Shown: positions 47,575 through 58,100 of the stretch, in pieces
Layout: every line of letters begins with the position of its first letter
Numbering within the stretch: the first letter of the stretch is position 1
Assembly (NCBI GenBank): GCA_031835245.1
Contig: JAVKOQ010000179.1
Span: forward strand, 1 to 64,000
From: Balamuthia mandrillaris
Lineage: Eukaryota > Discosea > Longamoebia > Balamuthiidae
Direction of reading: 5' to 3'
Length of the DNA stretch: 64,000 bases
The notes under the pieces: generated by a model
Databases searched by the model: none
What the model was told of the DNA's origin: nothing
What the model saw: the letters and a program-made list of their open reading frames with translations, nothing else
Position numbers and translations under genes: made by a program

Positions 47575-49268
47575 TTCTTCTGCTTCTGCTTATTCTTCGT
47601 CTGGCCCCTCCTCCTCTTCTTCTGCTCTCTCGGTTGACGTGAGTGTGGAAGCACTTCCCATAAGGCTTCGACGGCTGGTCGGCTCTTGTGCTTCTTCTTC
47701 TTCTGAGGAGGAGCAATGGAGGAGGAAGAAGAGGGCGCAGCATCGCACGAAACTGCCCAACAAGACCTCTCCTTCGCTCTTGTTGCGCCAACATGGTGCC
47801 GCCGTGAACGTCTTACGCTGGTCCAACCTGAATGGTTTGTGGGTTCTTTCTTTCTTTCTTTCTTTCTTCCTTCCTTCCTTTCTTGTAGTTTCTTTCTTTC
47901 TTTTCGTTTCTTTCTTTCTTCCTTTCTTTCTTGTCGTTCCTTTCTTTCTTTCTCATTTTTACGTTCTTTTCATCCCCTACAAAACAACAAACAAACAAAG
48001 GAGGGTATTTGGCCTCTGCATCCATGGATGGCACGGTGCGTTTATGGGATGTCTTTCGAGCCAACAAAGCGGAGCAGCGCCCATGCAAGAGCGTTGTTAT
48101 AGCCAGCCATGAAGCTGGCGTGAGGGACATTCAATGGAGTCATGATAATAGCCATATGTTATCGGGTGGCTTCGACAAACATGTTTTACTGACGGACGTG
48201 CAGACAGGCCAGCTTGTTCAGGTTTGTGTCTGTTGTTCTGTTTCGCTGTGTCGAGTGTCTACGAACTTCTCTCTCCTTCTCTCTCTCTCTCCTTTCTTTC
48301 TTCGTTCACTTACATTACTTCTCTCTCTCACACACATTAGACTATCAAACATGAGGAATTTATCACAGGTTGTTATCATTTCTTAATCACCCTTCTTTTG
48401 TTCTTCTTCATCCTTGCTTACTTCTTTCCATTTCTCTCAGCATTACGTTACCATCCATCAACGGATGAGAGCAACCTGTTCCTGTGCGGAGGTGCCAAGT
48501 CAGGACTCTTTTGTTGGGATCTGCGAACCACCAAGATGGCCATTCGCTATAAAGGCATTGTGGGCCAGGTTCAGAGCCTGGAGTTCATCAAAGAAGGTGA
48601 GCAGTTCGTGTCCAGTGCTGACGTGCTCAAACGCAACTCCGCTGATAAGGGCATCATGGTTTGGGATTTCAAAGCTGTATGTCTTCTCTTCTTTCTTCGC
48701 CTTCCCTTTTTGTTCTCTTTCTCCTATCATTTCTTACGTTTACATTATAAGGGAGTGGTGATCTCCAATCAAGTCTATCAAGAAGTGTATACATGCCCAT
48801 GGCTGCGAGCTCATCCAGATGGGGCGAGCTTCATTGCTCAATCCAACGCTGGGTACATCACCATCTTCTCCACTCAACCGCCATTTAAGCTCAACAAAAG
48901 AAAGGTAACAAAAACGTTTAAAGAAATTGAATAACAGAAAGAGAAAAAGAAGAGCGGGGAGGAGAGTGAGCGAGTGCGAGAGAATGAAGCGATCTGACTA
49001 TTTCACAAAAAAGCGCTTTGAAGGTCATCAAGTAGCAGGTTATCGGATCACCTGTGACATAAGCCCAGATGGAATGTTGGTTGCATCGGGATCGACAGAT
49101 GGCAAAGTTTATTTCTACGATTGGAAGTCATCTGCTTTAGTGAAGGTCTTGGCGCAGCCATTCAGCAACACTGCCAACACGGTATGTACTGGCGTTGTCT
49201 TTCACCCTTTGTTGCCACGCTGCCTGGCTGCATCTGGTTGGAATGGTTCCATCTCCATTTTCGAGTAA
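47303..49268 (+). CDS. WDR25: WDR25 (Prp17/CDC40-related WD40 protein)
   Basis: Six exons: 47303-47834, 48001-48221, 48341-48368, 48441-48676, 48752-48904, 49014-49268; 474 residues. A non-conserved N-terminus with a poly-Ser run of about 15 is followed by WD40 repeats: LASASMDGTVRLWDVFRA, GVRDIQWSHDNSHMLSGGFD, YHPSTDESNLFLCGG, SGLFCWDLRTTK, then VYQEVYTCPWLRAHPDG, IFSTQPPFKLNKRKRFEGHQVAGY and ISPDGMLVASGSTDGKVYFYD. The NKRKRFEGH...GY block is shared by WDR25 and the splicing factor PRP17/CDC40; the rest fits WDR25 better. The molecular role of WDR25 is poorly known; a link to the spliceosome is inferred from its Prp17 relationship. The intron at 47835-48000 contains (TTTC)n. Confidence 0.85.
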
Positions 49269-50184
49269 AGGAAGAGAAAATAACGACGAGGAGAAAAGAA
49301 CAACAAAAAAAAACCCAGAGAGTTCATCAAACGACTGAAATGACGGAGCATTTATTTATTGGGGGTATGTTCTCTCATCTCGGTCTGTCTCTCTTCTCTT
49401 TATCTCTCTTTCTTACTCTTCTCTTCGTTGTCAGCTCTTCACAGTTGTCTTCTACACAGGTAGCCAGTGATAGATTCTATCACTGATAGAAGAGAGAAGC
49501 GGAACAGCAACGGAATGGGAGACGATGAGAGTGAGAAGCAATCATGTAGGCACATTAATCCCGGTGAGTTCAACGAGAGATACTCCTCCATCCTCACCAG
49601 GCCTTCACACACATATCGGAGCGAGAGGCGGCGATGCCATGGAGGAAAGCGAAAGAGGCGATCGAACCACACAAAACAAAGGGAAAAAAAAAAAACGTGA
49701 TCGCTGTAGATATGAGAGAGGATAAGAGCGAGGATAAGAGCGAAATCGCAGCGGACAGGAGCGTAGATAAGAGAGCGGATAAGAAAGAAATCGGAGATCT
49801 TTGGTGTGACGTCACCTTTACAGAGATCGGCTGACATCATCCCGAGATCTGGCGCAATTCTCCGCGGAAGAAGCGAATAACAAGAGCATTGTAACAAGGC
49901 AAAAAGTGTCCGAAACCCGCCTTGAAAGTGGTTCGTTATCGCGTCCCTTCATCTCCATGGGGTGTCGACAGACATTAATCCACGAAGAAGAAAGATAAAG
50001 GGGGTTTCATTTTTGCTGCGTTTCCGTTCGTCCTCCAACTTCCTGCCCAACTATAACGTGACACGGTTTGAACCTCGCTTTCTTTCTTTCTTTCTTTTTT
50101 GTCTTTTTTTTTTGAATTCCAAACAAATCCCGTTTCTCATCCCTTTCCATTATAAAAGGCGGTTCCAAGCAGACTCATCCGACC
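49269..50184. other. Intergenic region with a palindrome, short repeats and a BTB-like fragment
   Basis: It lies between the WDR25 stop and the S1P lyase start. A near-perfect palindrome GTGATAGA-T-TCTATCAC lies near 49467-49483. At 49715-49790 a degenerate repeat of GATAAGAGCG units codes in one frame for a Lys/Asp-rich segment that runs into LWCDVTF, the usual start of a BTB domain, and then stops. I see no complete gene. The last 100 bases are the lyase promoter side, with TATAAAAGG at about 50152-50160. Confidence 0.5.
50150..50162 (+). promoter_or_regulatory. TATA-like element upstream of S1P lyase
   Basis: The sequence TTATAAAAGGCGG lies about 25-35 bases upstream of the start codon at 50185, close to consensus TATAAAAG. 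It implies a very short 5' leader if used. Position-based inference. Confidence 0.45.
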
Positions 50185-52065
50185 ATGTCTGACTTGATCG
50201 CACGTCCCTACACCCAACTCACCCAACTGGTGGAGGCCAGGCCGTGGCTGCGCACCATCCGCAACGTGGTGTTCTACGTGGTGGTTCTTCGCCTCGGCCT
50301 CAGCTTCTTCTGGCGGCTGTACGACTGCGGCCCGCGCCGCCTGCTCAGGGACCTCAAGAAGTACCTCCTCCTCACCTTCTTCACGCAGGTCAAACGGTTG
50401 CCCCTCATCAAAGGGACCATCCAGGGAGAGATCTCAAAGAACATGGACCAGGTGCGGAAGAGCCTCATCCCGCAGCTGCCGGAGGGCCTGCCGGTCTATA
50501 ACGAGCTGCCCAAGGAGGGGCTCACCCCTGAGGAGATCGAGGAGCAGCTCAGCATTATGAAGGGCATGGGCAAGCACCACTGGCAGGAGGGCAAGATTTC
50601 CGGCGCGGTTCGTTTATTGTTTTTATCTCTCTGCTTATTCTTATTCTTCTTGCTTCTTGTCGTTGTTGTCTTGTCTTGTTTTGGTTCTTGTTGTTCTTCT
50701 TTCTTCTTTCTTCTTTCTTCTTTCTTCGTTCTTCCGCTTCTTTTCTTATATCCTGTTCCACCCGGCATGACTTTGCACATGTAGGTATACCACGGCGGAG
50801 AGGACATCACAAAGATCTCAGTACGAGCCTACGAGATGTTCACATGGAGTAACCCACTGCACCCGGACGTCTTCCCTGGTGTGCGCAAGATGGAGGCAGA
50901 GGTGATCGCCATGGTCGTCAAGATGTTCAACGGCAGCGAGGAGGCCTGCGGCACCACCACCAGCGGCGGCACGGAGAGCATCCTCATGGCCTGCCGCGCC
51001 TATAGGGAGTGGGGTAAGGCCGTAAAGGGCATCACCAAGCCGGAGATCGTGGTCCCTTCCTCCGTGCACTGCGCCTTTGACAAGGCCTGCGACTACTTTG
51101 GCATCAAGCTCGTTCACGTACCCGTCTCCAAGAAGACATGGAGTGCCGACATCGAGGCCATGCGTCGTGCCATCACCTCTAACACGGTGGCTCTTGTGGG
51201 CTCTGCCCCAAGCTTCCCTCACGGCACCATGGACGACATTCAAGGGCTGGCCGCTCTAGCCCGGAGATACAATGTGGGACTGCATGTAGACAGCTGCCTG
51301 GGAGGCTTCTTGGTGCCTTTCATGGCCAAAGCGGGCTACCCTCTGCGTCCCTTTGACTTTAGAGTGCCCGGCGTGACCTCTATCTCCTGCGACACCCACA
51401 AGTACGGCTTTGCTCCCAAGGGCTCCTCCGTCATTCTCTACCGCAATAAGGAGCTGAGGAGCTTCCAGTACTTTGTGGCTCCCGACTGGCCAGGAGGCAT
51501 CTACGCCTCCCCGACCATCGCCGGCAGCAGGCCCGGAGCCTTGATCGCCGCCTGCTGGGCCACCATGATGTCCGTCGGAGAAGAGGGCTACGTGCGTGCC
51601 ACTAGGGAGGTCATTGCCAACACCAGAAAGATTGCCACCGGCATCAAGAGCATTCCCGGCTTGAAGCTCCTTGGGGAGCCGCTGGTAAGCGTGGTGGCCT
51701 TCACCTCGGACCACTTTGACATCTACAGGTTGGGAGAGGAGATGAACCACAGAGGGTGGAATCTCAACAACCTGCAGTACCCTTCCAGCATTCACCTCTG
51801 CTTGACACCCGCCAACATGCATCGAGCGGATGACTTTGTGGCGGACCTTCAGAGCATTGCTGCTGAGCTCATGAAGAACCCTGCTGCGAGCAAGGCGCAA
51901 GGCGCTGGTGCTATCTATGGCATGTCACAGGCTGTGCCCGACCGTTCCATCATCGACCAAATTGCCCGAGGGTACATTGACGTTCTTTTTGAAAGCACGG
52001 CCTCCTCTGCTGGTTCCTCTTCTGCTGAAGACAGCAACACTTCTAGAAAGGAGAGCAACAACTAA
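50185..52065 (+). CDS. SGPL1: Sphingosine-1-phosphate lyase
   Basis: Two exons, 50185-50607 and 50785-52065, in phase; 567 residues. An N-terminal helix (TIRNVVFYVVVLRLGLSFFW) anchors the protein, as in animal and yeast (Dpl1) enzymes of the endoplasmic reticulum. The PLP-dependent group II decarboxylase fold follows: GAVYHGGEDITKI, NPLHPDVFPGVRKMEAEVIAM, TSGGTESILMA, VHCAFDKAC, HVDSCLGGFLVPF and ISCDTHKYGFAPKGSS, with Lys347 as the expected PLP lysine. It cleaves sphingosine-1-phosphate to hexadecenal and phosphoethanolamine, the exit step of sphingolipid breakdown. It converges with the VWA-eEF1A gene only about 95 bases downstream. Confidence 0.97.
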
Positions 52066-52160
52066 AAACGCAAACTTTACAGACTTTGGTTCAATCTTTT
52101 TGTTCTTTCTTACATGTGCGTTTCGTTCCATTATCCTTCACGTTTTGTTATTTCTTCAAG

Positions 52161-55100
52161 CTATCGTCTTCCTCCTCTTTTGCCACGGGTAGCAGTGGCT
52201 TGCGAGAAGTAAGACTTGCCAGTGGCCAACCGTCCTTTTCCAGCGGCAGCTCTGCCCTTCCGTCCAAGCCCCGTTCCTCCTTTCTCCTCCTCCACGATCT
52301 CCTTCACAACACCAACCACCGCGGTCTGTCCTTGGTCCCTCATGAGGAAGCGTCCCAAGGGAGCCAGCTCCTGGAAGGTCTCCAAACAAACCGCTCGCCC
52401 TCCCTTTGGTCGCATGAGGCAGATGGCGGCCTCTCCCGTGCGAACCTTTTGGGGCTTCTCCTCCACCACTTTGCCAGTCCTCTTGTCCAGCTTTTGCAGC
52501 AGCTCCTCCACTCGGCAGGGAAAGGAGGCGGTGTGGCAGTAGAGTTGAGGGCAGAAGCCAGCGCTGATGCCGTTGCTGTGGTTGAGGACGAGGATCTGAG
52601 CGATGAAGGCCTTGACGGCACGAACGGGTCGGTCGTTGGCATGGCAGGCCACCAACCCTCGGTAGACGTGCTCCTTGTAGGGCTCAGGACAGTTCTTGAC
52701 CTTGAAGCCGATGAGGTCGCCCGGCAGCACCTCCGCTCGGTCCGTGTGATGGATCTGAATGCTGGTCGTCTGGGCGGTCAAGCCCTCGGGCATCAGCATT
52801 AAGGTGTCGTTCTGACGAAGGACACCGCTGGCCACACGACCGATGGCCACCGTTCCAACACCCGTCACCTTGAAGGATTGGAGAATGGGGATGCGAAGCG
52901 GTTTGTCCACCGGACGAACGGGGAGGGAAAGGTTGTCCAGGGCCTCCACCAAGGTCGTGCCCTTGGCGCCGGTCATGCCGTTGGTCCAACCCTCGTACCA
53001 AGGCATGTTCTCGGAGGGATAGATGAGGTTGTCGCCGTGGTAGCCGCTGATAGGGATGAAGACCGTTCTCTTGTCCTGGACGCCTACCTGTCGGAGGAGG
53101 CGCTGGACCTCACCTACAATCTCCTCGAAGCGCTTCTGAGCGTAGCCGACCGTGTCCATCTTGTTGACCGCCACGATGAAGTTCCTGACTCCCATGGTGT
53201 AGGCCACGAGGGCCTCCTCTCTAGTCATGCCCCCTCTGGCTATGCCAGCCTCGAACTCCCCATCGGTAGCACTGATGACCAAGATGGCCACGTCCGCCAT
53301 GGAGGCGCCCACCGTCATGTTCTTAATGAAAGAGCGATGGCCGGGAGCATCCAGGAGATCCACGTCATAGTTAGGCGTCTCCACGCTCCAACAGCTGACC
53401 TCGATGGTTACGCCGAGCTCGCGCTCAGTGCGGAGCTTGTCCATGACCCAGGCGTACTTGGACATGGTGTTCTTTCCGGCGGCTCTCGCGTCCCTCTCGT
53501 ACTTCTCCACTATTCTCTTGTCCACAAAGCCCAACTCGGTGATGAGATGGCCAGAGGTGGTCGACTTGCCAGAGTCCACGTTGCCGATGATGACCACGGA
53601 GATGCGAGGCTTTCCGGTGACGCTTCTTGCTATTTGCTTGGCCACTGTGTAATGCTCGTCCAAGAGACGAGCGACCTCGGGGCGTGGAGGCACGAATGCT
53701 GCGTACGCTTTGTTGCGCCACTCTTTGGCTGCATTGTACTCTGCCAATTGAGTCTGGTTATAGAACAACGGGTCAGTCGATGTGAACAGACAGAAACAAG
53801 AAAAAAGCAAAGGAAGAAGAAGAAAAAAGAAAAGATAAAGATAAAGAAGAGAACGTACAGTATTAAGCGTTTCAATGAGCTGATTTGTAGGATCCAACAA
53901 AGCACGCACCACGTCGTAATCCAGTCTAAACAGGCCATAGCCATTGGAGGGACGTCCCTTCCAATGCCACAGCTTAAACACCGGCAACATCAGTTGCTTC
54001 CAGAACCTCTGCCAAAGGACGCGCCCGTCCTCTTTGTTCTTAAGGTCCAAGGTATGACCTTTGCCGGTCATCGTGTCCCTCACAAAGAGATTGTTGTTGC
54101 TGAGGTTGACCTGCAAGGTGCAGTGCTGCTCCGTCTCTTCATCCACCCAGGAGAGCAACGTGTGAGCAAAAGGCTCCTTGTGTTGGCGAAGCGGCTCCAA
54201 GCGAGTGATAACATGCTGCTCGAACTCGTTGGGAGAGCGAAAGGCTGCAAAGCTCTCTTTCAGTTTATCGATGGGATAGGTGGCGATGCAATGCCACACG
54301 AAGAACTGCCTTTGGAGGGTCCTCCAGCAGAAGGATGCAGGGAAGGCCAGGCGCGTCTTCCTTTGTACCAGTTCGAAGAAGGTGGAGACGAGGAAAGGGA
54401 GCATGCCCTCTTTGGAGAGGAAGAGCAGGACTCGGGATTGTTGTTCTTCCTCCGAGACATCATCATCGTTGAGCAACACCAACTGGCCCAACTCCTGCGC
54501 AATACGAAGTGCATCTTCTGGAATCTCTGCTTTGTTTTCTTCCTCCTCTTCTTCCTCCTCTTCTCCCCCTTCTTTCTTCTTTTCTGCTTCATCAGAAGAA
54601 GCAGCAGAAGATGAAGCAGCAGAAGAGGATGGTGATGTTAGCTTGACCAAGTTACGCACCAACTGCCTCAACCACTTGCGAAGCACCATCTGCTCCGCCA
54701 ACAGCTTCTCCGACAACCCCCTTTGCTGCGGGGGAGCAGCTGCTCCCTTCTTTACCTCCACTTTGCCCAACAACAGCTTGCAGGACCTGTAAAGACTGAC
54801 CCTCTGGAGGGCCTCCAGCTTGGCCGCTGCCGGGAACTCTCCATCGAGCAAGGCGTAGGCAAAGGCCTTGACCGGCATGTACTTTCCAGGAGAGTCGGCC
54901 TGTTTGAGGACGCTCCTGCCGTTCACAAGTTTCAGGACAAGTCCCATGGCGTCGTGGTACTTGGGCAGGGTCTTGGGGTTATCTATCCAGCAGGCCAAGG
55001 TGGCCAGGATCTCGGCCATGCGGCTGACGTCCATGCCTGTGGGTGGCCTCTTCTTCATGTGCATCAGCAGGAAGCCGATGTAGAGGTTGCCCGTCTCCGT

Positions 55101-58100
55101 GAGAGGAGCCATCGGCGTGCCGGTCACGAACTCGCTCAGCAGGCCGGGGAGCAGGTTGGAGAGAACCAGGTTGGAGAGAGGCTCGGGGGCGATGGGCAGG
55201 GCAAAGTTAGCCGAGGAGAAGGTGCCTGGCACGCGAACCAAGCTGTTCCCTTCCTTCTCTCCTTCTTTGTCGGCCAACCGCCAGAACAAACGAAAGTAGG
55301 CAAAGGAGGTGGCGTCCGAGCCTCCCTCCACAACATGCATCATCTCCTTGGAGTTATAGATGAGGCCGGCAGACTGGTTAGGAGCAATGGTGTAGAGGAA
55401 GGCCGGCAGCGTGCTGTTCTCCTGGATAAGCTCCAGCATGGTGGAGAAGGAGAGGGGGTCGCAAAGCCGCTTGCAAGTCTCAGAGACGTCCTTGGAGAGC
55501 GCCACGACGGTGTGCCTGGCCACCACTCGCTCGGCAGGATAGATCTCTCCCAAGGTGAGGAGGCCGCTTCGCTCTCTCATCTCGGAGAGAGCGGTTCTGC
55601 CTCCGCCGACCAAACGATAGCGAACGCAAGAGAGGAGCTCTTCTGGGTTATTCTTGTTGTGGGTGATAACTTCCTCCACAAGCTCTGCCTTGGGGAAGAG
55701 CTTGCCCTTCTCCATCTCTTCCTTCAACAACCTCTGCAAGAGGGCAGCACGAGCCTCCGCCACGTCCTTGCCTTCCATGATGAGCAATGTGAGTGTGGTC
55801 TTGGGAGGTTCCTTTCCTTCCTCCTCTTCCTCCTCATCCTCATCGCAAGCCAACAGGCAGACGCGATGAAGGAGGTCTCTGGCCCATGCTCCCCTCTGTG
55901 CTATCAGCCGCTCCACCTGTCGGTCCAGGGTGGACTGGGTGACAAAGCCATGGCCCAGCTGCACCTTCATGCTCTCCAACCCCGCCGCGATGGCCATCTG
56001 CTCCTTCGGGTTGAAGAACTCGGACTGCTTGGCCTGCGTCTTGTCGTAAGAGCCAGCCTCCGTGCGCAAGTACTGAGCCAACATTCTCTCGAGGGCTTTG
56101 GCCTGGGTGTCCACGCTCTCCAAGACCTTCTCCAGGAATGAGCGGAGGGCCACCTTGTTGCGAATGTGTTGAGCGAGGCTGATGATAGCCTCCATTCTTT
56201 GCTGCTTGAGCTGCTCCAAACGTTGGCTGGAGCGCTCCATGCCGCTGGGGCTGATGTCCTGGCCTATGGCAGAGAGGAGGCTCTCCAGTTGGGGCTCGAG
56301 GCTGAGAATCTTGGCCACGTGCGTGCTGACCTCTTCGGAAAGAACGCTGCTCTCGTGGCTCCTTAACCAATACTCTTTCCTCTTTCCTCCTTTGCCACAA
56401 CGAAGAACAATGCCAGTCTTCTCTTCTGAAGAAGAAGCAGCGGAAGAAGGAGGAGCAACGATCTCTTCCATGAGGAATGACCAAGGAAGATGTCCTCTGG
56501 CGAAGAGAATGCCTTCCTTGGAGACAGCTGCCGGCACGACGTGCTCGTTGCCCGTGCGAAGACCGTTGATGGTTAGCATGGTGTTGGTGCCGGAGGCCAT
56601 CGCCGCCATCTCCCCTTTCAGTCTCTCGATGTCAGCCACCGCGTGAAAGTGTCCGTTGGAGGCCTCTCTCAAGGCCTTCAACAGCAGGGGATGAGCCTCA
56701 CCAAAGTGGCAGACGTGAAACTCGAGGGAGCAGCCACCACGGCGATCGCTGCTGTCCTCTTCGCTCTCATCCTGCAAGCGCTTGCAAGCTGTCTCCAAGT
56801 CGCCCACCATCTTCCTTTGGTACTCGGTCAGACCGGTGTGTGGGTCTTCCACGTTGAAGTAGTTGAACTTGGGGTCTGCCCTGTTGGAGGGAATGCGCAG
56901 CACTTGTTGCTTCGTGAGCGTGCTCTGCAGGTTGCTGGCGTTCTTGTTGATGGCGGAGTGGTCCAAGCAACGCGTCTCCTCGCCATCGGTCAAGAACCAG
57001 ACCACCAGGTTGGAGATACGGTCTCGGCTCCTGAGCTCCTCCATTTGCTGAGCGATGGCAGCCAAGGCCGCCTCGATGTTGGTCCCTCCCGTCGCCACAA
57101 ACACGCTCTCATTCGTCTTCTCTCTCAACATTCTCTCCATCTCCTCATCCTCCACAAACTCTTCTCCGCCCTCCATGTCGTCATCGTCCTCGTTCTCCTC
57201 TTCCTCTTCCTCTCCGCCTCCTTCCTTCTGCTTTTCTCCTTCTTTCTTGCCGTTCTTCTTGGAGGCATAAAACATGTCGGGAGTGAAGGTGATGGGGCGA
57301 GAGACGACGTTGTTCCAAACGAGGAGGGTCACCGGGACGCCGTTCTTTAAAGCGGCCATGAAGAAGGGCGGGATGAGGTCTCTTGCCTTCTTGATGCTGC
57401 TATGAGGATGGTCGTTGGACTTGGGAGGGAGGTAGATGCCCTTCTCATCGTGGTTCATCGAGGCACTGATGTCAAGACAGAAGATCACATGCGAGCTTCC
57501 TCCCTCCTCAGTGTTGCTTCTCAAGACCATTTGTTGTTCTTTCATCGAAGAGGAAGCATCGTCGGTCAACAGGTCGACAGTGGAGAAGAAATGGAGCTTC
57601 TTATCGGCCACCATCGGCACGAACAACAGCTGAGCCTGCTCGCACCACACCTGGTGCATGCGGGTGAACTGCTTGTGCCGCTCCATCTCCATCTCCGCCG
57701 TGTCTCTCTGCTTGAGCAGCGCTCTCTCTTGCTGCTGTTTACGCTCGGCCACGAGCTCGTTTGGGAGGAGCTTCGTCAGGGCCTCTGTCACGGCACGAAA
57801 GAGCTGTCGCTGACGGGCGACAACCGAGTCGTCGCCGCCGCCGAGGAGAATGTCCTCCAGGGTGTCAAACTGGCGGTCGCTCTCCTCCAAGTCCAAGAGT
57901 TGGGCGAGGGAGGTCACCCCCAGGGCGTTGCGGAGGGTGTCAAAGAGGCCCTCCACCTCCTCGCGGGTGGCGTCCGGCATGGAAAGGAGGTGCGCTTCGT
58001 TGGAAGGGAAGAGGACGGGCAGGAGTCGAGCCGTATCAGTCTCCTTCGTGAGACTCGCCTCCTTCTCTTTCTCTTTTTCGGTTACATTGGTGGTTGTTGT

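Noticed and set aside
50818-51900. Minus-strand frames opposite S1P lyase rich in Gly/Ala/His/Val
   Set aside because: Antisense shadows of a strongly biased coding exon.
52878-56141. Long plus-strand frames (up to 578 codons) opposite the VWA-eEF1A gene
   Set aside because: Shadow frames caused by the G/C-rich third positions of the real gene; no domain similarity.
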